From NCBI GenBank assembly GCA_964006375.1, contig OZ023266.1, positions 16,669,565-16,733,564 on the forward strand: 64,000 nt of DNA. Direction: 5' to 3'. The stretch's first letter is position 1. Every line of letters begins with the position of its first letter. Below are positions 11,284-22,299 of this stretch, in pieces. Under the pieces are notes generated by a model that ran no database searches, was not told the DNA's origin, and was given only the letters and a program-made list of their open reading frames with translations. Source of the stretch: Tillus elongatus (taxonomy: Eukaryota > Arthropoda > Insecta > Coleoptera > Cleridae). A program made the position numbers and the translations under genes.

Positions 11284-12605
11284 TCTGGGCGCAGCAAATG
11301 CGTTATAGTAGTGAATTTTTATAAGAATTGTACACTGTTATTACACGGCATATTACTAAAGTTAATACTTTATACTTACACAGACTTTGAATATCGATTT
11401 TAGAGGTCCTAGTACGGCACATTTGAAGAATTCTTTCGAAAATGTTACCCTCGATAACTCTCTATTATAAAAAATATCTTGTGTTCTAACTCCTTTTGAG
11501 AAAAATGTCCACAACTCAATTTTCTATGAACCAAAAAAATTAAATTTTGCTATATCTGTAGATAGTGTAAGTTTCTTTAAAAAAGAAACTTGTATTACAA
11601 GTTTCATTAAAGTTACAAAAGATTTCCTGAAGGAAACTTAATTCATATTTAGAAAAGTAAAGTACTGCCCATTTATAAACGTATCCGTTATTTTTCCTTA
11701 TTAATCGCCAGAATGATTTCGTTTTAGTCAACCCAATTAAACCGGTTTTTTCAATATCAACAATAACAAAATTATAATTTCAGACTCAAAGGTGACAAAC
11801 TTATTCAGGTGTTTTAAACAAAAATGAGATCTTCTTCACAACGTATTAAATCTGTGCACTATTGTTTCTCCAAATGTCAAAATAAAACAAAAAAAAATAC
11901 ATTCATCGAGCTGGAATCGATCGCGCACCTTCTGCGTAGAAGACAGGCAGCACTGGGCCATCTCAGGATACGTTAACTAACGTTTTGTTTACATCATACT
12001 TGGCACCGGCTTCATTCCCGGGATATTGTATGTAAACTATACGTAACAATTAATTACAGAATTAGTAGAATTGCCATTGAAACAGATTCAACGACTGTTT
12101 CGGTCTTATATGACGTCTTATGTTTAAGTTTAAATATAAAAGAAACTATGTTAGAATCATTTTTATAGAGATTTTACTTGATTTTGTTTAGATTTCTACT
12201 ATATTATGCTACACTTTCAGTCTAAAACCACAGCATAATATATCTGTGCTGTGCTAAAACTGTATTTGGGGCCGTTCATCAAGCTACAAATATAGTGTAT
12301 TTTAAAAATTGATTGAATCCTCCAGTTAAATAACAATCACTTGCCAAACTTTTAATTTCATGTCGTCTTGTCATTTGCCATATTTGTGGCCGAGATTTCA
12401 CGATTGTTGGATCGGGTAGTATGTTTTATGCCTGTTATTTATTTAGTTTGGTTGCCGTTGATGTATGGTTTATACATGCCTGTTGTATGAATCAATCTAC
12501 GCGTGGCACTTAACTACTCTGTCTGTCAGGCATTGCATTTAACCACTAAGTCATTTCAACGCATGTCTTTCAGATTTTATTTTTAATTTGGAAAAAAATA
12601 TATAC
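11284..12605 (+). mobile_element. Helentron-like element, long variant (inverted partner at 46600-47886)
   Basis: It begins TCTGGGCGCAGCAAATGCG then TAGTGAATTTTT, the family 5' end on the + strand. The following 1.3 kb matches 46600-47886 in reverse orientation over its whole length, including GGCCGAGATTTCACGATTG and CTGTCTGTCAGGCATTGCAT. A decayed tRNA-like patch (GGAATCGATCGCGC near 11912) is shared. No ORF with recognisable function. Confidence 0.7.
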
Positions 12606-12802
12606 GAACTCGCCCGCGGTCTTAATACAATTAAGATATGTGCCAAGTTTCGTTCGAATCAGTTGAGTATTCTTTGAGTTAACGCTCGGACACACACACA
12701 CACACATATGTATATTCTGAAGACATTTTTTCAAAAGCTTTTCATCGTGACGTCTCTACTAGGGAATTTTTCTTAATAAAAATACGCTAAGATCTTGCAT
12801 TG

Positions 12803-14458
12803 TAGTGAATTTTCTTTAAAAAAAGTCACTAATGAGGAGATCCTGACTTTCGAATTTTGAAAAAATTTCTTCAAATGAGCGCTAATTAGGACCCCTGGAA
12901 CCCAAATCCGAGGTCTGTTTCAGACTTTATATGTTATATATATATATATATATATATAAGTGTCACACCTATAACTAAAAAAATAATGGACCGATTTTGA
13001 TAAAACTTGGTGAGTACCTTCCTTTCACAAGTGGCTTGGATAAGTTCGTTAGCCAGGAAAATCCGCCGAGGTTTTCCCGGAAAATTTTGTGTTTTTTTTT
13101 TCGAAAAAAATTTATTTCAGAATTAAAAAGTAAGGGCAACCAAATTTCACACGCGAGTTTATATCATTATGGGTAAAATACCTACGAAAATTTAGCTCTG
13201 TAGGTTAAAGGACAAAAAAGTTACAGGCATTTAAAGAACAATAACTTTGGGTTTTCCTCAAAACGTCAAAATTGGTGAGTACCATCCTTTCGCAAGTGGC
13301 TCGAATAAGTTCGTTAGCCAGGAAAATCCGCCGAGGTTTTCCCGGAAAATTTTATGTTTTCTTTCGAAAAAAAATTTATATCTCCAAAATTAACAAAGTA
13401 ACGGCAACTAAATTATCATACGCGGGTTTATATCATTATAGGCAAGTTACCTACCAAAATTTAGCTTCGTAGGTTAAAGGACAAAAAAGTTACAGGCATT
13501 CAAAGAAAAATACATTTGGCTTTTCCTCAAAACGTCAGAATCGCGATTTTAAACGTCAAAATTGGTAATATTTAGGCAATGAACCTGACACTAATATGAG
13601 CTATGGAAGGAAAATGTCTGAAGAATAATGTTTTACAAAGCCTGAAGTCTTAGTTTCAATCGTCATTGTCCTTCATTTTACTTATATATTCCCAGAAAAT
13701 TCATTTCAAATAGACCCTACATACAGACTTGGAGACTACTTCTCTGGCTTCACTGTTGGTTTTTGTAGTCTCCAAGTCTGTATGTAGTATGGACAAGTTT
13801 CACCAAATAAGGGCAACAACAATCAATGAATCAAATAGACCCTTTCTCTGATGTTTTGGCTGTCGGTTTAGTTAAGTTGATGCTTTCGCTGTAGGTTTAG
13901 TGAAGTTTATGGTTTAACGGTTTATAATTTTTAGCTAATTTTCGTAGAACAAATTCGCTACTGCATTTTAGCATATTTTATCGAAATATGATGCATGTTT
14001 GTAAGAAAAAATCTGGACACAGTAAGTGCGTTTTGGTAGCAAATTTTCATTAAATCATCCAAATTTCAATAACTCATTTGCTATTAACGTAAGTTTTGTT
14101 GGTTAGGAAACCAACATTTAACTGTATTTTCGGAAAATTTTTGTATGAACGCAGCAAGGGCGTTTTGGTTGCGAATTTTCATTAAATGTTTCAAATTTCA
14201 ATAACTCAATTTGCTATTAACCTAAGGTTTATTGGCTAGGAGACCAGTTTTCTCATAAACATTTAAAGTTTATTTTCCGAAAAGTTTTGTACATTTTCAA
14301 ATAATTATTTTGATAAAATATAATACACTGTTCCTACTATATAGGTTATACCGGTAACCAAATTGATGCCTGCTTGCATTAGAGCGATATATTTGTAATT
14401 AAAAACATTTTTATGAAAATTCACTTACATAACGCACTTGCTGCGTCCAGAGTTTTTT
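12803..14458 (-). mobile_element. Helentron-like element with duplicated core
   Basis: The 3' hairpin (GTAGTGAATTTTC...AAGTCACTAATGAGG) lies at 12806-12840, followed by a short (TA)n (12935-12957). A core repeated about twice follows (AAGTTCGTTAGCCAGGAAAA at about 13040 and 13306). The inverted 5' motif GCACTTGCTGCGTCC near 14440 ends it. Extra + oriented 5' motifs at 14010 and 14134 make the right part itself a fold-back. No transposase is encoded. Confidence 0.7.
13722..13792. mobile_element. Minute hairpin MITE
   Basis: CTACATACAGACTTGGAGAC (13725 onward) and its exact reverse complement (ending 13788) flank an 18-nt loop. A half copy (AGTAGTCTCCAAGCCTGTAT) is at about 62487-62510 with the same loop bases next to it, so it is a repeat and not chance. 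Confidence 0.7.
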
Positions 14459-14469
14459 TATGAGTTGAA

Positions 14470-14945
14470 ACTGATGCATCAATGCTGGCATGAGCGATAT
14501 GCAGCGGTGTATTATGAGAACTGTGGTTCATGGTTTTTAGAGGTTGTTTTTGGGGTACCACGGGGCTCTGTTGTGGGACCTTTGCTGTTTGTGATATTGG
14601 TCAATTATTTTCCAAGCTTTATACTTCATAATTAGTTGCACATTGTACGCAGATGACTCAACACTGGTTGTCTAAGCTCGCTATATTAAGAGTTTGAATG
14701 GGGCAATACTGATGCATCAATGCTGGCATCAGTGATATGCAGCGGTGTGTTGAGAGAACTGTGGTTCAGGATTTTTAGAGGTTGTTTATGGGGTACCACG
14801 GGGCTCTGTTCTGGGACCTTTGCTGTTTGTGATATTGGTCAATGATTTTCCAAGCTTTATACTTCAAAATTAGAAGCACATTGTACGCAGATGACTCAGC
14901 ACTAGTTGTCTAAGCTCGCTATATTGAGAGTTTGAATGGGGCAAT
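14470..14945 (+). pseudogene. Tandemly duplicated LINE RT fragment
   Basis: Two direct copies (14470-14707 and 14708-14945, 238-bp period, over 90% alike) each encode VFGVPRGSVVGPLLF, RT motif 4, followed after frame breaks by YADDSALVV-like bases. Both copies are dead. Confidence 0.7.
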
Positions 14946-15133
14946 ACTGGCTGAAGTAAAATCCTGACAAGCAGCATCAGTTGTGTTTTACTGATTCAAA
15001 AATTCAAAATTCATTACAGCAGCTCAGAAGTTTGAGCGGAATAGAGCGAAGCTGTCAGAACGAAATATGAATTGCAAACAAACGCGCGATCGTTCGCGCA
15101 TTAAAATTCAGCTAGTGAGACGTGATATCCTCA

Positions 15134-15747
<614 letters not shown>

Positions 15748-16391
15748 TCAGTAAGAACTGACTTAAACTCAGATCATATTAACGCCGAAATAGTCCTGAA
15801 GCTATGAAAATAAACCGTTTCCAAAGAAACGTAAAATTACGCATCGAATTGAAAACCTCGTGTTTCTATGTGGTAACATTTTAGTAAGCAACTATAAAAA
15901 TTGTTTTTATGACCCACCTACAAAATAATTTTGTTTGTAGGATAACTTATTATTAAAAAGTTATAAATAATGCCTGTCATGGTGTAAAAATTCAATAACT
16001 TGCGTCACCTCTCGTATTTTAAACATTACATTTTTTTTACCTTTCAAACACAAGGTAAAGTATTTACTTTTAAACAATCACAAATGAAATTCAATACATG
16101 CAAACATATAGGAAACATGTCATGTGTCACATCGTCTATTCCATAGAATAATCTTGATTTAAATTGATAATCCTTCTGTTTTACATATAATACAGAATCT
16201 CTGCGGCTTCTCGTAAATTATGAGATTATCTCTAGTTTGTTCATAGAAACCATAAGGAAGTTAAACACATATCACCAAAGTTTTATCTGTGGAGAAGAAT
16301 ATTTTACCGAATCATAAAAATGTATTTTCAATTCTTTTGATCAGTTCGGCCTATTTACAGAGATACGGCCCTGTAAAATTCTTAAGAAAAA
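15748..16391. other. No gene seen
   Basis: AT-rich sequence lacking long ORFs, tandem repeats or recognisable transposon ends. It borders the inverted repeat of a mariner-like element on the right. Confidence 0.4.
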
Positions 16392-16879
16392 TTAGAAATT
16401 TTATGATAATTCTGAAGTGGTTCCGACTAAGAACTGGAAATCTGCAGATGTAATAAAGGTCACTAGAAGACTCAATTTAATAGTATTTTCACAAAAATAA
16501 AACGTCCAGTGGCGTAGTAATATGTGTCGTGATATCATCTTTAGATCAAAAAAATGAGAAATTGCGCTTTTTGTCACCAGCCTGTATATTTTTTGAAATA
16601 CGTAGTCTATTGGCTACAAAAAAGGCCTCTTGTGATTTTTTTGTGTGAGGTGTATTTTTCGAGATAACTGCAGTTTACGGTATCTGTGCAATTTCTTCTC
16701 GATAAGGTAGCGAAACATTTCAAATGAAATAATATAATCCTCAAACTATTAATAAATTTATTGACAAAATTAGTTACAAACAAGGTTACGATGATAACAC
16801 TACAAATCACAATAAATGTTTAAAAAACCTTCGCCGTCAGACTGTAGACCAGCTTCTGCTCGCCTTCTCCATTTCCATC

Positions 16880-17880
16880 TTATTCATTGAAATATCAAAG
16901 GGGTATTTCTAATAGATTCGAATGCTTCATCAATTTTTTGCCAAAGCTCTTCTCTACTATATGACTCGGTGGCATAAACTAAGTTTTTAGCGTATCCCCG
17001 TATGAAAAAATCAATAGGATTTAGGTCTGGGGATCTAGGCGGACAGTGAACGGGTCAACAATTACCTATCCACCGATTTTGAAACATGGTTCTTAAGCAC
17101 TCTCCTACTATCCTGGCATTGTGGGCTGGATGGCCATCTTGTAAATACCACATTTGCATTCTTATATTTAGCGGAATATTTTCAAGAATTTGTGGTAGTT
17201 TCTTGAAGAAACTTGTGGTACATCGAGGCATTCACCCTATTAAGTAACTCAATGGGTCCTAGTAGATAATCACCCACAACACCAGCCCACATGTTTATTG
17301 AAAATCTACTCTGATGATGAACTTGTAAAAATTATTTGGATTTTGCACCGACCATACATGTTCATTGTGCATATTAACCATGCATTTGTTGGTGAACATA
17401 GCTTCATCAGTCGATAACAGTGTTAATAAAGAAGTTATTTTCATCAAACTTTTGAAGAAACCACCTGGAAAAGTTTAGTCTTGCAACATTATCTCTTTCA
17501 TGTAATGCCTGGACTGGTTGGATGTGAAACGGTGGTAAGTGGTGCTCTCTTAGTATACGTAGAACACTTTGGTGAGATATTTGGCCAACAATATTACTCA
17601 CTCGTCTGGAGCTGACTCCAGGATTATTTTCAATGAGGTTCAAAACTTGTTCTTCCCTGTTAGGAGTTCTTCTAGTTCGTGGTCGTCCGACATTACTATT
17701 TTGCTTTGCAATCCCATTTTCACGGAAACTTCGATCGACTCTGTAAAATGTTCGTCTATCTGGTTGACGTCTATTAGGGTATTTTATAGAATAAATAAGT
17801 TTTGCGTCTTCACCATTTCCGTGAGCTTGGCCCAAATACAAATGCATGTCTGCTAATTCGATGGATGTGAAATTATTCAT
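16880..17880 (-). pseudogene. DDE_3 transposase pseudogene of M3
   Basis: From the ATG at 17880 the - strand encodes ELADMHLYLGQAHGNGEDAK, then RRTFYRVDRSFRENG, a GRPRTRRTP hinge and a second HTH (SSRRVSNIVGQISHQSVLRI). This is the N-terminal layout of insect mariner-like proteins with a DUF4817-type domain. After a stop at about 17407 the catalytic part continues in broken frames: QDGHPAHNAR and PPRSPDLNPIDFF (last catalytic Asp) between 16980 and 17140. Confidence 0.8.
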
Positions 17881-18384
17881 ATTGTCAAATTAATAATAAC
17901 GCGCTCTTCAAATAATACTATAGTTGAAGCTTCGTTGTACCAAAAACTATAAATCAGCTTGATATTTAATTTTTCATATCTGACATCCGCCTACTAACAG
18001 ATTTGTGGCAATAGTATTTATAATAATAATAATAATAATAGATTTATTTTTTCAAAATACAGTTCAATAACATACATAGATCTACTGAACATAATAAATC
18101 TTGGAGAGATCCACAAAAGTCAGAGACTTGTGCGTGGATACATCTAGACCAAGCAAAGTATACAAAACTAAGTAATGAAGACAAGAACACACACACACAC
18201 CCACAGGCGCAAAAACCAAAAACACCCACCAGCACCACTCACACAAACACATTCTCTCACACATTTTCACATGTACAATGTACACTCTCACAAATGTATA
18301 TAATAATAAAAAAAAGTGTGCATATTTAAAATGATTACTGTGCGGTACAACATCGCAAAAGCTATCATACGACCTGCTCAACAC

Positions 18385-20090
18385 CTATCTGTGTACTAAA
18401 CCATGAATGATGTGTCTAGATTTCGAAACCCATGCTTTCACCATCCTCACGTAAGAACGTAAAGTTGGTGCAGCTCTGATATTGACTGGAAGAGTATTAT
18501 AAATTCTTGGTGCAATATAAGTATAACTACGCTGGCCCACAGTCTTAATTGCTCTGTTCGTTTGAGCGGCCGCTGCTGCGTTTAGCCTAGTTATGTACGA
18601 ATGCTCTATTCTAGAGACGCGATCATACTTTCTTACGTACGTCAACACAGCCAATGAAAAAAGTTGCCTAATATCATTAGCTCCTGCTTCAGCGTACAAC
18701 GATTCAGACGGGTAAGTGTAGCACTTATTATAAATTAGTTTCAGGAACCAACGTTGAATTATATCCAACCTTTTCAGGTGACAACTCAACGCAGCACCCC
18801 AAACAACAATCCCGTATGTAAGAAGGGGTTCAACCAATGCCGAATAGACCATTCTAAGACACACCGTTTTAAGAAAGGTTTTTAGGTATTTAAACTTATA
18901 CAAAATGGTCCTCAACTTTTTAACAACCACACCAACATGCTCATCCCAACGCAGATGTTGATCTATGATGATCCCCAAATACCTAACTTTTTGTGCCGCC
19001 TCAATTTGGATACATTGGTCATTACAAACTATTTGCAGTGTATTAAATGACGGCAGGTGTGACTTATAGGAGGCAAATGCAACATACTTCGTCTTCTTTG
19101 TGTTAATAGTCAACCCATTGGCATCAAACCACCCCTTAACATTCACAAAATCATCTTCAATTTTGGTCTTTAGCCGCTGCCAAGAACAATCTTCATATAG
19201 AATTGCAGTATCATCTGCAAAACCAATGACTTTACCAGCTGTCTGCACATCAAATATATCATTGATATACAAACTAAATAACAACGGACCCAGGACTGTA
19301 CCCTGAGGAACGCCAAATTCAACCACCTCAAAATCGCTGCAGCTGTCGTCAATCCTTGTGCACTGCCTTCTAGACCGCAAATAATCCCCAATCAAAAGCA
19401 GCGGAACACCCCTAAAACCGATACCCTCCAATTTTTTGAGAAGAATCCTGTGATCAACAGCGTCGAAGGCCTTTTCGACGTCTAGAAAGATGCAAATACT
19501 TTGTCTTTGCTTATCCAGGGCAGAATAAATTCTTGTAGTTAGGGTATTTAACGCATTCTGTGTTGACAGACCCTCTCTGAAGCCAAACTGCGATTCTGAT
19601 AAAATGTTATGCTTCTTTAAATAGCTTGTTATTTTCTGACAAATAATTTTTTCGAAGACCTTGGCCACATTCGATAATAAGGATATCGGCCTATAATTTG
19701 GCATTTCGTCCCTGTTTCCTCCTTTAAACAATGGTTTTATTACTGTCTTCTTTAGAATGTCTGGGAAGATACCAAGTTCTATGCATCTGTTGATTAGGAT
19801 AGTCAGCGGGACTGCAATAACATGTACGAGTTCCTTCAAGTTCTCCACAGTGATCGAGTCCAACCCAGGAGCTTTTTTTACCTTCATACCCATTATGCAA
19901 TCAATAACTTCGGACTCACATGTAGGTGTTAGAAAAATGCTGTATGGCTTCATATCTACCTTAAGACTGGCCCCCGAAGACGGTATTTTTTGTGCCAGTG
20001 CTCTCCCAACGGATGAAAAATATTTATTGAATGTGTTGGCTATTTCCCCCGGGTTGGAGTTATTTAATGAGTTATCACCCCCTATTTACC
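18385..20090 (-). CDS. LINE ORF2, reverse-transcriptase part
   Basis: Catalyses target-primed reverse transcription. The reading frame shows the full RT set in order: PNYRPISLLSNVAKVFEKII, SQFGFREGLSTQNAL, FLDVEKAFDAVDH (first catalytic Asp), FGVPQGTVLGPLLFSLYIND, IGFADDTAIL (catalytic Asp pair) and KVRYLGIIIDQHLRWDEHV, followed by a thumb and a C-terminal tail ending at a stop at 18385. The longest ATG-started part is 19953-18385, but homologous residues continue upstream to the frameshift at 20078-20082. Confidence 0.88.
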
Positions 20091-21478
20091 GTCTCCCAAA
20101 GCTTTTTAGGTGAATTGGGGTGGAGGCATATTTGTTTTTTGACAAAGTTTGCTTTTGCGCACTTGATTATTTCATTTAGCCTATTTCTATATCGCGCAAA
20201 CTGCAGTCTCTTATCCTCATCACCCGGGCTCTGTATCATTGTTCGGTATAATCGATTTTTTGTGTTTATCGACTTAATTATACCCTCCGTTATCCATGAT
20301 TTCCTGGGTCTATTCTTGTTCTTTATTTTAACCCTAACTGTACACCTTCCCAGCACTGATTTAAGATACTCCACAAAGTTTTCCGCAGCAATGTTCAAAC
20401 TTTCAGAGCCACAAATATTATTCCAATCTGTACGCTCTAGTTCCCTGCGTGCCCTATCATAATTTATGTAACATTTTACCCCTAATTTATTGATTTTAAT
20501 TTCTTTCTCAGAGTTCACTGGGAGATCCAATAGTACAGAAAAATGGTCAGTGATAGAAGTGTGGTAAACCGCGCCCATAAAATTGCACTGCAACTTGGAA
20601 CTCACAAAGAGGTGGTCAATGCAAGAGGCAGTGTTGTTCTGTACCCTCGTGTGTGTGTCCACGGCATTAACAAACCCGTGCTCAGCAAGTATATTAAGGT
20701 ATTCCTGACTGCTGGACTCGTTTTCAGAGAGGATATCAATATTTAAGTCTCCAACCATGATGTGATGGTCTTTACTAACCCTTCGACTTTCAGCTAGATA
20801 AATCTCTAAACATTGATTAAAGGAAGCTAAACACATGGCTGGCGATCTATAGATAGCAGTAATAGTAACGTATTCACTACCCATTTGAAGTGATATTTCA
20901 ACAGCTCGACACTCTGCTAAAGAAATTATATTATGCGAATATTTAATTGTACTTTTTATGTATACCAAGACACCATCACACCTATTGTATACCCCTCCGC
21001 TATATAGAATGTCATATCCCTCCATCTTGAAGATGCTTGCACAATCGACCTGCCAAGTCTCAGTCAGAACGATCACATCAAAACTACAAGACATTTGAGA
21101 CAACACTACCTGCAATTCCTCAACATTTTTACAAATGCTTCTTATGTTATTATGGAACAATTTTAAGCTGTTTGCTCTAAAAAAAAATTTGCATTGAACA
21201 TGGTCGTACAACAGCCTAGTATGCAAACCGGAAGCTGAAAATCGCGAATATACTGGTCCATTGCTAAATAAATATACACACGTACATATGAAAACTGTAA
21301 ATCCTAAAAACAAGCGAATTAAACGTAGATTAAAAACTCTGCTAAGATAAAATATAAACGAAAAACTCAAAGGTGTATATATATAATATATATATAATCC
21401 TATAAATAACGAACATACAATTTTTTTTTCAATAATGAGAGACTTATACAAAAAACAAAGCTTGCCTCCTGTTGACAC
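20075..21478 (-). CDS. LINE ORF2, apurinic/apyrimidinic endonuclease part
   Basis: This nicks target DNA. APE motifs in order: NNIRSICKN, VIVLTETW (catalytic Glu), ITAIYRSP, HHIMVGDLNIDIL (Asp/Asn), ASCIDHLFVS and SITDHFSVLL (Asp/His). The first 70 or so residues from the ATG at 21478 are hydrophobic and precede the domain, so translation may begin further in. The frame stops at 20075, right after a G5 run, while RT-compatible sequence goes on in the next frame. One inserted base therefore separates endonuclease from RT. Confidence 0.88.
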   Translation of the reverse strand: MSTGGKLCFLYKSLIIEKKIVCSLFIGLYIYYIYTPLSFSFIFYLSRVFNLRLIRLFLGFTVFICTCVYLFSNGPVYSRFSASGLHTRLLYDHVQCKFFFRANSLKLFHNNIRSICKNVEELQVVLSQMSCSFDVIVLTETWQVDCASIFKMEGYDILYSGGVYNRCDGVLVYIKSTIKYSHNIISLAECRAVEISLQMGSEYVTITAIYRSPAMCLASFNQCLEIYLAESRRVSKDHHIMVGDLNIDILSENESSSQEYLNILAEHGFVNAVDTHTRVQNNTASCIDHLFVSSKLQCNFMGAVYHTSITDHFSVLLDLPVNSEKEIKINKLGVKCYINYDRARRELERTDWNNICGSESLNIAAENFVEYLKSVLGRCTVRVKIKNKNRPRKSWITEGIIKSINTKNRLYRTMIQSPGDEDKRLQFARYRNRLNEIIKCAKANFVKKQICLHPNSPKKLWETVNRG

Positions 21479-21497
21479 ATATATTCTGGGAGTTTCT

Positions 21498-22015
21498 CTA
21501 CTTAACCCTTGGCACTTGTTTGCTGCCGGATGCTACACTTGGTCCACTCCGCTTATTGGCCCCAGTATCAGTCGAATTACTCCTTAAAATCTTCTTGACA
21601 ACATTACGTGTGACTGTTTTTCTTGGTGTGTTGATTGTTACATCCCTTCGTTCAATGGCTTCGCCCCCACTTTCCTGGTTTACAGTTGGTGTAGTCGGAG
21701 CACTGCTTGATCTGGGGGTTTCCTCTGCGTTCTCAAACACCTCAATGTCGTCCAAATCACCTGCCTTATAGCGATTTTCGTTAATATACAGTATACCTCC
21801 TCTCATATAAGCCTTCTGATTCCTTTCCCTAGCTACCTTCAGGTGCTTTCTAAGAATGTTTTGCTCACTAAGTTGCTGACGTGTCAGATCGTTTTTCACA
21901 TATATGTTCGTTCCCCTTAACTTACTAGTCTGTGACACAACTGAGCGTTTGTCTACAAATGAGGCAAACTCAACTACAATGGGTTTGCTCCCGTTTTTGC
22001 CGTTTCCAACCGTGT
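21498..22015 (-). CDS. LINE ORF1 C-terminal part (5'-truncated)
   Basis: The frame reads NGSKPIVVEFASFVDKRSVV, then SKLRGTNIYVKNDLTRQQL, then ERNQKAYMRGGILYINENRY, and ends in a basic Ser/Thr-rich tail. An RRM-like segment followed by a charged C-terminal region is the typical nucleic-acid-binding ORF1 protein of CR1/L2-type LINEs. The open frame runs past the ATG at 21938 to the element's truncated 5' edge. Confidence 0.7.
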
Positions 22016-22299
22016 AAGTATTTCGTTACTTTATCGGGAAGAAATTGCACAGATACCGTAAACTGCAGTTAAATCGAAAATAACACCTCATACAAAAAAA
22101 ATCACAAGAGGCCTTTTTGTAGCCAATATACTACTTATTTGAAAAAATATACAGACTGGTCACAAAAAACGCAGTTTATACTGTTTTTGATCTGAAGATG
22201 ATATCACAACCCCTATTACTACGCCACTGCGCGTTTCATTTTTTTGAAAATACTATTAAATTGAGACTTCTAGTGACCTTTATTACACCTGCAGATTTC

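Larger units (their letters stand above)
18020..22016 (-). mobile_element. Nearly intact CR1/L2-like non-LTR retrotransposon with 7-bp target-site duplication
   Basis: The element is 3,997 bp on the - strand with 3' (ATT)n tail at 18020-18041. It is flanked by AGTATTT at 18013-18019 and 22017-22023. It holds the C-terminal part of ORF1 and a complete ORF2 with APE endonuclease and RT, split only by one extra base. It is 5'-truncated within ORF1. APE plus RT without RNase H and a short repeat tail fit the CR1/L2/Daphne-like group; exact clade not resolved. Confidence 0.9.

Noticed and set aside
20543..20746. + strand ORFs within 18-22 kb
   Set aside because: Antisense shadows of the LINE ORF2 on the - strand, which has full motif support.
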